From JAJYUU01 sp963822955 (GTDB lineage Bacteria; Actinomycetota; Actinomycetes; Streptosporangiales; Streptosporangiaceae), in the NCBI GenBank assembly GCA_963822955.1, contig CAWGJS010000002.1:744001-808000 (forward strand): 64,000 bases of DNA, in the 5' to 3' direction. Positions 45,091 to 52,674 of the stretch are shown piece by piece. The notes under the pieces are model-generated. The model ran no database searches. It was not told the DNA's origin and saw only the letters and a program-made list of their open reading frames with translations. Numbering within the stretch: the stretch's first letter is position 1; each line of letters begins with the position of its first letter. Made by a program: the position numbers and the translations under genes.

Positions 45091-45933
45091 CTAGGTGGAG
45101 AGCCGCCGCCGGCGTATCGCAAACCCCGCGGCTGCCCCGCCGGCGATGGCCCCAGCCCCGGCGGCAGCCAGGAAGACGATCGCCGTCGCCCGGCGCCCTG
45201 ACCGAAACTCATGCACCGGCCAGCCGCGGTGCTCTGCCTCGGCACGCAGCCGCCGGTCGGGATTGACCACATTGGGGTGCCCGACCAGAGTCAGCATCGG
45301 CAGGTCATTGGCCGAATCGCTGTACGCCGTGCACCCGGCCAGGTCGAGCCCCTCCCGTTCGGCTAGCGCCCGGATCGCGGCGGCCTTGGCCTCCTTGTGC
45401 ATCAGGCCGCCCACCAGGCGGCCGGTGTAGACGCCGTCCTCGATCTCCGCGACGGTCCCGAGCGCTCCGGTGAGGCCAAGCTCGCGAGCGAGGATCTCAG
45501 CCAGCTCGACGGGCGTTGCGGTCACCAGCCAGACCTGCTCGCCCGCTGCCAGGTGCCGCTCGGTCAGTTCCCTGGTGCCTTCCCAGATCCGGCTCGCCAT
45601 GGTCTCGTCGTAGATTTCCTCGCCGAGCTGGACCAGCTCGGCAACGCTCCGGCCGGCGACGAACCCTAGCGCCGCCTGCCGCACGGCGTCGACCTGACCG
45701 AGGTCCTCCGTGCCGTGCAGCCGGAACGACAGGTGCCGCATGGTCATCCGAGCCACGTCACGCGGGCCGAGCATGTTGCGGGCGGCGAGGCCGCGGGCGA
45801 AATGGTAGATCGATGCCCCGCGGATGAGGGTGTTGTCCACGTCGAAGAACGCCGCGACGGGCAGGGTGAGGTCGACCGGACCCTGGTCCCGGCCGGGAAG
45901 TCCCGCATCGCCTGGCACCGGCAGCGTCGTCAT
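45091..45933 (-). CDS. HAD-IB family hydrolase with C-terminal membrane anchor
   Basis: A 280-residue haloacid-dehalogenase-type phosphatase. Motif I is AFFDVDNTLIRG near residue 30, motif II lies in VWLVTATPVELAE, and motif III/IV is SDSANDLPMLTLVG. Subclass IB similarity (SerB-like, CicA) is suggested by the helical cap between motifs I and II. Near the C-terminus AIVFLAAAGAGAIAGGAAAG is a single hydrophobic helix, so it is probably membrane-tethered. Such HAD proteins in actinobacteria often sit near lipid genes, but no direct partner is adjacent here. Confidence 0.88.
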   Translation of the reverse strand: MTTLPVPGDAGLPGRDQGPVDLTLPVAAFFDVDNTLIRGASIYHFARGLAARNMLGPRDVARMTMRHLSFRLHGTEDLGQVDAVRQAALGFVAGRSVAELVQLGEEIYDETMASRIWEGTRELTERHLAAGEQVWLVTATPVELAEILARELGLTGALGTVAEIEDGVYTGRLVGGLMHKEAKAAAIRALAEREGLDLAGCTAYSDSANDLPMLTLVGHPNVVNPDRRLRAEAEHRGWPVHEFRSGRRATAIVFLAAAGAGAIAGGAAAGFAIRRRRLST

Positions 45934-46149
45934 TGCGCCGACGTTCTGCGTCCGGCGGGAGGCAGTGTCAGCCGGGCCGCGATGGTCGCGCCTGTGCGAG
46001 GGGCTGGCGCTCGTCGGCCGCGACGGTCAGGATAGCTGCGCATCTCACTGTGACAGTCGGCCCTACTGGTCACACTGTTACATCTGTGGCCAGCTATGTC
46101 ACGCTTGCGTAATGGCATCGTGCGGTGGCGGAGCGAGATAGCCGTCCCG

Positions 46150-46827
46150 TCAGGCAGTCACCAGAATGACCTCGAGTGTGCGCGGGCCGTGCACGCCCTC
46201 CACGCGCTCTAGCTCGATGTCACTAGTCGCTGACGGGCCGCTGATCCAGGTCAGTGGCTTTGGTGCAGCGGCCGCGAGCCGTGCCACCGCCTCTGGCACC
46301 AGGTCAACGACCTGATCCGCAGCAACGATGCACAGGTGGTAGTCGGGAACGAGCGAGATGGCACGCCGACCCTGGTCCGGCGAGCCGTCCAGGATGATCG
46401 TGCCGGTTTCGGCTATGGCGACCGCCGCGCGAGTGATGACAGCGTCGAACGAGTCCAGTTCCGCTGCGCTGAGCCCGTCGTCGACGGTGACCTCAGCGAA
46501 AGCCGGCAGCGGCAGCCGCAACTCGGGCGGCACAACCACGGTGCGAGCATCGCGACGCTGCAATGCCGAGCTGATCTCGCCCTCCAGCGTCGCGGCCGTT
46601 GCGATTCGCACGAGGGCGCGGTAGTCCGTCAGGCGCTCGGCGAGCAGTCGGAGCAGCGGCTCTCCGGACAGCTCGCCCCGCTCGCGGTAGCTGCCCGCGG
46701 GATGCTCCGCACCCACGGGGGGCTCCGCCCCCCGTGTGCCCCCCGAAACCCCAACTGGGGAAGGCCCGGCCCGGCCGTTCCTGCTGGCAGCCCGGATCCT
46801 GGCAAGTACCTCGTCACGGGCGCTCAC
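46150..46827 (-). CDS. lutC: Lactate utilisation protein LutC
   Basis: A 225-residue protein of the LUD/YkgG family, one of three subunits oxidising L-lactate. The core segments are FDAVITRAAVAIAETGTIIL, SLVPDYHLCIVAADQVV and ISGPSATSDIELERVEGVHG. GTG 46827 overlaps the lutB TGA by 4 nt (GTGA), so it is translationally coupled. The N-terminal linker (residues about 25-45) contains SGGTRGAEPPV, encoded by a G-run palindrome repeat also present at the end of lutB. Confidence 0.92.
   Translation of the reverse strand: MSARDEVLARIRAASRNGRAGPSPVGVSGGTRGAEPPVGAEHPAGSYRERGELSGEPLLRLLAERLTDYRALVRIATAATLEGEISSALQRRDARTVVVPPELRLPLPAFAEVTVDDGLSAAELDSFDAVITRAAVAIAETGTIILDGSPDQGRRAISLVPDYHLCIVAADQVVDLVPEAVARLAAAAPKPLTWISGPSATSDIELERVEGVHGPRTLEVILVTA
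46714..46736. repeat. G-run palindrome, copy inside lutC
   Basis: Arms CACGGGGGGC and GCCCCCCGTG around TCC form a perfect 10-bp stem. The similarity to the second copy continues outward for about 10 nt on one side (CCCCCCG then A/C-rich). Translated in lutC as TRGAEPP. Confidence 0.85.
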
Positions 46828-48359
46828 GGCGCGTCCCCAACCACGGGGGGCTCCGCCCCCCGTGTACCCCCCGCAACCCGGTGGGCGCGCTGCACAGTGT
46901 CGCGGTGCTCGCTGCGCCACCACTGGCGGAATGTCTGCCGCGGCGGCATGGGCGCGTCCCGTGCCTTCGTCCACGCCGCGAGCGGCGGCGGCAGCGCGCT
47001 AATCTTGCCCCGCCTGCCGAGGACGCGCCCGGCTCGCCCGGCCGACTGCGCCGCGGCATACCGGCGCGGGTCTGCCATCACCCAGGACGCCGCGGCCATG
47101 GTGATCGCCTCGGCCGATGGCATCCGGCGGGCACGGCGGGACTCCTCGACGTGCCGGGCGCGCAGGTGCACGAGCAGCGACGGAATGTCTATCTTGACCG
47201 GGCAGGCGTCGTAGCAAGCACCGCACAGTGACGATGCGTACGGCAGGGAAGCGTTGTCCTCGACACCAGTCAGCTGCGGCGACAGCACCGCCCCGATCGG
47301 TCCCGGGTAGACCGAGCCATATGCGTGACCACCAGTGCGCTCGTATACCGGGCACACGTTCAGGCACGCCGAGCACCGGATGCAGTGCAGCGCCTCGCGG
47401 CCGCGCGGATCGGCCAGCGCAGCAGTCCGGCCATTGTCCAGCAGCACCAGGTGGACCGACTGCGGCCCGTCACCCGGCGTCACGCCTGTCCACATCGAGG
47501 TGTAGGGGTTCATCCGCTCGCCGGTGGACGAACGCGGCAGCAGCTGCAGGAACACCCCGAGGTCGGCCCAGCGCGGGATCACCTTCTCGATGCCCATCAC
47601 GGTGATGAGAGTCTGCGGCAGCGTCAAGCACATCCGGCCATTGCCCTCGGATTCCACCACGCACAGCGTGCCCGTCTCGGCGATGGCGAAGTTCGCGCCG
47701 CTGATGCCGACGGTTGCCGACAGGAACTTGCGCCGCAGGTGGCGCCGGGCCGCCTCGGCGAGCGCGGCCGGACTGTCCGTCAGGCCCGGGTCAACGTCAG
47801 CCATCTCGCGCAGGAAGATGTCACGGATCTCGGACCGGTTTCGGTGGATGGCCGGGACCAGGATGTGCGATGGCCGGTCGTGGCCCAGCTGCACGATCAG
47901 CTCGGCCAGGTCAGTCTCATAGGCCGAGATGCCCGCCTGGGCCAGCGCGTCGTTCAGTCCGATCTCGTCGGTGGCAAGCGACTTGACCTTGACCACCTCG
48001 GTGGCGCCGGCCTCCTGGACTAGCCGGGTCACGATGTTGTTGGCCTCGATAGCATCCCTGGCCCAGTGCACGATACCGCCGCCGGCAGTGACCGAAGCCT
48101 CTAGCTGCTCCAGATAGCGACCCAGATCAGCCATCGTGGCGGCCTTGATGGCCTGACCCGCCGCACGCAGCTCCTCCCAGTCCGGCAGCTCGCCGACCAC
48201 AGCGGCGCGCTTAGCCCGGATGTGAGACGTCGCCTTGCCGAGATTGCGGCGCAGCTGACTGTCGCCGAGCGCACGCCGGGCCGCGACAGGGAAGGGCTCT
48301 TCCTGGCGCAGATGCCCGACGCCGCGCGGTGCGGTGGGCAGGCCAAGGAACGTGGTCAT
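46824..48359 (-). CDS. lutB: Lactate utilisation iron-sulfur protein LutB
   Basis: About 511 residues. An N-terminal LUD domain (DEIGLNDALAQAGISAYETD, then FAIAETGTLCVVESEGNGR) is followed by two ferredoxin-type clusters, CIRCSACLNVCPVYE and CGACYDACPVKIDIP, and a C-terminal DUF3390-like region ending near WWRSEHRD. ATG 48359 overlaps the lutA TGA (ATGA). It transfers electrons in the LutABC lactate oxidase. The last 18 residues contain GGTRGAEPPV, encoded by the palindrome at 46842-46864 and appended after the normal end of homology. Confidence 0.93.
   Translation of the reverse strand: MTTFLGLPTAPRGVGHLRQEEPFPVAARRALGDSQLRRNLGKATSHIRAKRAAVVGELPDWEELRAAGQAIKAATMADLGRYLEQLEASVTAGGGIVHWARDAIEANNIVTRLVQEAGATEVVKVKSLATDEIGLNDALAQAGISAYETDLAELIVQLGHDRPSHILVPAIHRNRSEIRDIFLREMADVDPGLTDSPAALAEAARRHLRRKFLSATVGISGANFAIAETGTLCVVESEGNGRMCLTLPQTLITVMGIEKVIPRWADLGVFLQLLPRSSTGERMNPYTSMWTGVTPGDGPQSVHLVLLDNGRTAALADPRGREALHCIRCSACLNVCPVYERTGGHAYGSVYPGPIGAVLSPQLTGVEDNASLPYASSLCGACYDACPVKIDIPSLLVHLRARHVEESRRARRMPSAEAITMAAASWVMADPRRYAAAQSAGRAGRVLGRRGKISALPPPLAAWTKARDAPMPPRQTFRQWWRSEHRDTVQRAHRVAGGTRGAEPPVVGDAP
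46842..46864. repeat. G-run palindrome, copy at the end of lutB
   Basis: Identical to the 23 bp at 46714-46736, in the same orientation, 128 bp apart. Translated in lutB as TRGAEPP, the same frame as in lutC. Confidence 0.85.
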
Positions 48360-49118
48360 CAGCCGGCTCCCGGCGTGGATCCGGCACTGGCTGTCGAGGC
48401 GAGGATCTCGGCCAGGTGAACCGTCCTGACTCCGGAGCGGAGCCGGGATAGCCCGCCGCCGATGTGCATCAGGCACGAGGAGTCACCGGCCGTGCAGATC
48501 TCGGCGCCCGTGTCCAGCACGTTGCGCATCTTGTCAGCGAGCATCGCGGTCGAGGTGTCCGCGTTCTTGACCGCGAACGTACCGCCGAATCCGCAGCAGG
48601 TCTCGGAATCGGGCAGCGGTACCAGATCGATGCCGGACACACGCCGCAGCAGGCGCAGCGGCCTGTCGCCCACGCGCAGCATCCGCAGCGAGTGGCAGGT
48701 GGGATGGTAGGTCACCCGGTGCGGGTAATGCGCGCCGACGTCCTCGACGCCGAGAACGTCTACCAGCAGCTGGGATAGCTCGTACGTGCGCGCGGCCACC
48801 GCCTCGGCCCGGACGGCCAGCAGCTCGTCCCCGAGCCGCCGGGCCACCATTGCGTGCTGGTGGGTTATCGAGCCGACACATGAGCCTGATGGCGCGACGA
48901 TCACCTCGTGCGGCTCGAAGGTGTCCACGTAACGGCGGATCAGCGGCAGCGCATCCCGCTGGTACCCAGTGTTCACGTGCATCTGCCCGCAGCAGGTCTG
49001 CTCCTCCGGGAACACCACCTCGTGCCCGAGTCGCTCCAGCACGGTGACAGTGGCGCGGGCGGCAAGCCGGGAACAGGGTGTCAGCCAGGCAGGTAGCAAA
49101 CAGCGCGATCCGCGTCAC
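48359..49118 (-). CDS. lutA: Lactate utilisation protein LutA, interrupted by a +1 frameshift
   Basis: Cysteine-rich-domain (CCG) subunit of the LutABC lactate oxidase. GTG 49118 is indicated by a close TATCTT; it reads TRIALFATCLADTLFPA, the usual N-terminus. One extra base in the AA pair at 49064/49065 (plus strand) then shifts the frame. The continuation is ARATVTVLERLGHEVVFPEE followed by QTCCGQMHVNTGYQRDA (first CCG motif) and SETCCGFGGTFAVKN (second). Repaired length is 252 residues, as expected. The stop overlaps lutB by 4 nt. Confidence 0.88.
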
Positions 49119-49125
49119 ACCTCTC

Positions 49126-49131
49126 AAGATA
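49126..49131 (-). promoter_or_regulatory. Putative -10 element of a leaderless transcript (lutABC)
   Basis: On the minus strand TATCTT lies 7 nt before GTG 49118, a good match to TAnnnT. It would drive the whole lutABC operon. Confidence 0.42.
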
Positions 49132-49189
49132 GAGTGCACTGCCTGACGGCCGGTGTACGACCGGCAGGCAAAATCGGGAGGCAGCGGTC

Positions 49190-50396
49190 GTTACGATCTG
49201 CGCGCTGGCATCGGCTGCTGCGCTGGCCTGGCTGTACCTGCTGCTCTGCCACGGCGGCTACTGGCGTACCGGCCACCGGCTGCCTCCGGCCACAGCGGGG
49301 CCGGGCCTGCTACCCGCCATCACCGCGATCATCCCGGCCAGGAACGAGGCCGACATCCTCCCGGCCTGCCTGCCCAGCCTGCTGGAACAGGGCTATGCGG
49401 GCCGGCTGAGGGTGATCGTGGTCGACGACGACAGCAGCGACGGCACCGCCAGGACCGCCGCCGAGCTCGGTGCGGCGGCGGGCAGCGATGCGCTCACGGT
49501 TATCAGCGCCCGCCCGACTCCGGTCGGCTGGGCAGGCAAGGTGTGGGCTATGTCAGAAGGCGTGCGGGCTGCAACCTCGCGCAGCGGCGGCGCGTCAGAC
49601 AGCCGCGGCACCGAATACTTCCTGTTCACCGACGCCGACATCGCGTACGCGCCCGGTACGGTCGACGAGCTTGCCCGCTCGGCCGCCGGGCAGCCGGTAC
49701 GCGCTGGTGTCCCAGATGGCGCTGTTGCGCGCAGGCAACTGGGCCGAGCGGCTGCTGATCCCTGCCTTCGTGTACTTCTTCGCCCAGCTCTATCCCTTCC
49801 GGCGCGTCAGCGGGCCGCGAGCCAGAACAGCGGCAGCGGCAGGCGGGTGCATGCTCGTCAGGGCCGATGCGCTAGCCGCCGCGGGCGGGCTGGCGAAGAT
49901 CAGCGGCGCGCGGATCGACGACGTCGCTCTCGCCCGGCTGCTGAAGCGCGCCGGCGGCCCCTGCTGGCTCGGGCTGACCACCGATGTCGTCAGTCAGCGC
50001 CCCTACAACCGGCTGGCCGACATCTGGGACATGATCGCCCGGTCGGCCTACACCCAGCTGCACTACTCGCTTGCGCTGACCGCTGGTACGGTCGTCGGGC
50101 TGGCGTGGCTGTACCTGCTGCCACCGGTCGCGGCGATCACAGGTGTGGCCCTGCTCTCAGCAGGCGCTTCCGGTCTGACCGCTATCTGGCTGGCCGCGTC
50201 CGGACTGGCCGGCTGGCTCGTCATGTCCGTTACCTACCTGCCGATGCTCCGGCTCTACGGCCTGTCGCCGCTGCGGGCGCCAGGCCTGCCGCTGATTGCC
50301 GCGATGTACGCGGCAATGACAGCGGACTCGGCGCGGCGCCATCGCGCCGGCCGCGGCGGCGAGTGGAAAGGCCGCGTCATCCAGCCTGGCAGCTGA
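49190..50396 (+). CDS. HpnB-family (hopene-associated) glycosyltransferase, frameshifted, no clear start codon
   Basis: GT2 glycosyltransferase with an N-terminal membrane helix (ALASAAALAWLYLLL), then ITAIIPARNEADILPACLPS, VIVVDDDSSDGTA and the metal-binding FTDADIAYAPGT. One extra C at 49694/49695 shifts the frame to YALVSQMALLRAGNWAERLL, followed by IPAFVYFFAQLYPF, AAAAGGCMLVRADAL and IDDVALARLLKRAGG, the HpnB signature set. Two or three C-terminal helices follow. GGGAGG at 49176-49181 is a ribosome site, yet the frame has no ATG/GTG/TTG between the in-frame stop at 49130 and 49412. Repaired length is about 400 residues. No other hopanoid gene is in the window. Confidence 0.82.
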
Positions 50397-50429
50397 ACGG
50401 CGCCAGCGCTCGCGGCGCTGCCGCGTTAG

Positions 50430-50735
50430 CTAGCTGGTGTACGCCTCAACGACGGCGCAGGCGCGGAGCACGGTGCCGCTCGTGCTCGGGTTCCCGCTGA
50501 GCCGGATCTCGGGAGTCAGGGTGTGCCTGCCGCGACTCAGCGGGATCACGTCCATCACCGTGCGAGTACCGTCGAACTGCTGATTCTCGGCGATGTTGCC
50601 AGGGCCGTACTGGTAGTCGATCACGCCATGCCCGGCATTCCAGGTGAGGCGCAACTCAGCGTCCGGGGTCACATTCGCGTCCATGCTGACGAAAGCTACG
50701 ACGTCCCTGCCGCGCGAGCCTTTGTTGACCTTCAC
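50430..50735 (-). CDS. Uncharacterised protein, probably 5'-incomplete as read
   Basis: From GTG 50735 it gives 101 residues with beta-strand character (RDVVAFVSMDANVT, TVMDVIPLSRGRHTLTPEIR). In the same frame coding-like sequence continues upstream to a TAA at 50874-50876 (WARQKCENVPVTISGGTSSY), but without any ATG, GTG or TTG. Either the start is non-canonical, or a shift separates it from a start in another frame (ATG 50814 is in the frame a +1 insertion would require). The domain resembles galactose-binding-like or sensor tails of secreted proteins only in general terms. No signal peptide is visible. Confidence 0.5.
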   Translation of the reverse strand: MKVNKGSRGRDVVAFVSMDANVTPDAELRLTWNAGHGVIDYQYGPGNIAENQQFDGTRTVMDVIPLSRGRHTLTPEIRLSGNPSTSGTVLRACAVVEAYTS

Positions 50736-50910
50736 CTTCAGGCCGAACGAGCGGTATGACGACGTCCCGCCGGAGATGGTGACGGGAACGTTTTCGCACT
50801 TCTGCCGGGCCCATGCCGACGGGCTGCTAACCGAGCCGGACCGGCTGGCGTAGCGTGGTGCCGGCGCGGCGCGTTACGCACACGGATCGGTTGCTATCGC
50901 TCCCACGGAC

Positions 50911-50916
50911 TACGCT
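50911..50916 (+). promoter_or_regulatory. Putative -10 element of a leaderless transcript (NYN protein)
   Basis: TACGCT lies 6 nt before ATG 50923; no ribosome site. Confidence 0.4.
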
Positions 50917-50922
50917 CCAAGC

Positions 50923-51876
50923 ATGAACGAGGCTGGCGTTACCCGTGTCGCCGTCTACATCGACTTCGACAACATCGTGATCTCGCGCTACGACCAGGTC
51001 CACGGACGCGGCCAGTTCCAGCGTGACAAGGCAAAGCTCAACAAGGCTGACCGGGCAAAGGCCGGTCCCGAGATTACGGAGAAGCTCGAGCGAGCCACGG
51101 TGGACATCAGCACCGTACTCGACTTCGCCTCGTCCTTCGGGACGGTCGTGCTTACCCGTGCCTACGCGGACTGGTCGACCCCGGTCAACGCCGACTACCA
51201 AGGCCAGCTGGTCAGTCGCGCCGTCGACCTGGTGCAGCTGTTTCCTACCGCTGCCTATGCCAAGAACGGCGCTGACATCAGGCTGGCCGTGGACGCTGTC
51301 GAGGACATGTTCCGCCTTCCCGACCTGACCCACATCGTGATCGTGGCCGGTGATTCCGACTACGTCGCGCTGGCCCAGCGATCCAGGCGCCTCGGCCGCT
51401 ACGTCGTGGGTGTCGGCGTCGCGGGATCTACCAGCAGGGCGCTGGCTGCCGCATGCGACGAACTGGTGACCTACGACGCGCTTCCCGGCATCTCGCCTGC
51501 TACCGCTCCGGCTGGCCGGGCCAGTGAAACGCAGCCACCCGAGGTGGCCAGCTCTCCGTCCAGACGAAGCTCGCGCCGGCAGCCTGCCGCGGCGGCGGCC
51601 GGCGACGCTGACGTCGATTCCGAAGACCCGCAGGAGGTAGCGACTCGCCTGCTCGAACGCGCGCTGCGACTCGGTCAGGAAAAGGAAGACGGGGACTGGC
51701 TGCACAGCTCGGCGGTCAAGAGCCAGATGCGGCGCATGGACGCGTCGTTCAGCGAGAAGGCGCTCGGCTACCGGTCATTCTCCGATTTCGTCAAGTCACG
51801 GGAGGCCATCGCCGAGCTCGACGAGAGCGACCCGGTGCGGCTCGTGCGGCTCAAGCCGAGTCTGACTGCACCGTAG
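50923..51876 (+). CDS. NYN-domain PIN-like ribonuclease with C-terminal OST-HTH/LOTUS-like domain
   Basis: A 317-residue protein. Residues 1-190 form a NYN domain: VAVYIDFDNIVIS (first acidic pair), a mid-domain KNGADIRLAVDAVEDMF and IVIVAGDSDYVALAQRSRRL carry the conserved Asp residues of metal-dependent RNases. A disordered Ala/Ser/Arg linker (about 195-230) leads to a C-terminal 75-residue domain (EEVATRLLERALRL-like start, DGDWLHSSAVKSQMRRMDAS, YRSFSDFVKS) typical of OST-HTH RNA-binding modules. ATG 50923 has a close -10. The combination suggests RNA cleavage or quality control; the target is unknown. Confidence 0.87.
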   Translation: MNEAGVTRVAVYIDFDNIVISRYDQVHGRGQFQRDKAKLNKADRAKAGPEITEKLERATVDISTVLDFASSFGTVVLTRAYADWSTPVNADYQGQLVSRAVDLVQLFPTAAYAKNGADIRLAVDAVEDMFRLPDLTHIVIVAGDSDYVALAQRSRRLGRYVVGVGVAGSTSRALAAACDELVTYDALPGISPATAPAGRASETQPPEVASSPSRRSSRRQPAAAAAGDADVDSEDPQEVATRLLERALRLGQEKEDGDWLHSSAVKSQMRRMDASFSEKALGYRSFSDFVKSREAIAELDESDPVRLVRLKPSLTAP

Positions 51877-51976
51877 CCAGGTACGCCGGCCACGGTCGCC
51901 ATCGGCCGCCAGTATTAACCTGCGACTAGCGGCACTAACTGCCGCCCCGCCGGCTGGTGATGGGGGGAGATCACAC

Positions 51977-52333
51977 ATGGCCGAAAGCTTTGCCGCAACG
52001 CTGGAGCGCTCGGATCAGATCGACAACACGGTGACGGGCCGCAAGACCGGACGGCAGATCACGATTCCCGTCTGGTTCGTCACCGAAGGCGGGAAGCTCT
52101 ACCTCGTGCCGGTCCGGGGCTCTGACAGCGACTGGTTCAAGAACGTACTCGCGACACCGCACATACAGCTCACGGCCGACGGGGCGAGCATTAACGCCAC
52201 CGCCACGCCGATTACCGACCCTGGCCGGGTGCGGTCGATCGTCGACAAGTTCCGGCAGAAGTACGGCGCCGACCAGGTTGCCGCGTACTACCCGAAGACG
52301 GACGTCGCACTTGAGGCAACCCTGCCGAAGTAG
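51977..52333 (+). CDS. Split-barrel (DUF2255/deazaflavin-oxidoreductase-like) protein
   Basis: A 118-residue protein with KTGRQITIPVWFVTEGGKLY and VRGSDSDWFKNVLATPHIQL, the pattern of small beta-barrel proteins related to F420/FMN-binding nitroreductases. The C-terminus contains RVRSIVDKFRQKYGADQVAA. GGGGGAG precedes ATG 51977. It stands alone, followed by a 341-nt gap. Cofactor binding is inferred from the fold only. Confidence 0.75.
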   Translation: MAESFAATLERSDQIDNTVTGRKTGRQITIPVWFVTEGGKLYLVPVRGSDSDWFKNVLATPHIQLTADGASINATATPITDPGRVRSIVDKFRQKYGADQVAAYYPKTDVALEATLPK

Positions 52334-52674
52334 CCGGGTAACTACGTTCATTTAGGGATCATCCGGCGTTTACACCCAGGCTGCCGCCATGATCACGGCC
52401 CTGCATAGCCTGACGAGCGCGTAACAGCAACCCGACTGCCTCGGAAAGGCTATTCAGGGTGTTCCGTGACATGAGCGACACCGTGTGCGATGGTCCCTAC
52501 CAGCTGCGCACCGAGCGAACACGCGACCATGCCGCGGGTACTGCACCCAGGAGCTGGGCGGACAGCTCGCGGATGATCGCGGTCATCCCCGAGACGATCT
52601 CCGGCCGGTACCTGGATGCCATCCCGGCCGACAGCGAGGACCGGGGCCACGACTAACCGGCCGGACGCTCCCGA
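52334..52674. other. Non-coding interval between the split-barrel gene and gcvP end
   Basis: 341 nt with no supported gene; short frames on both strands lack family features and codon bias. gcvP converges on it. Confidence 0.4.

Noticed and set aside
46714..46864. Composite mobile element bounded by the two palindromes
   Set aside because: Both copies are in direct orientation, no transposase is present, and the 105 bp between them is ordinary lutBC junction sequence.
52450..52656. Short open frames between the split-barrel gene and gcvP
   Set aside because: No family motif, no ribosome site, and weak codon bias on both strands.
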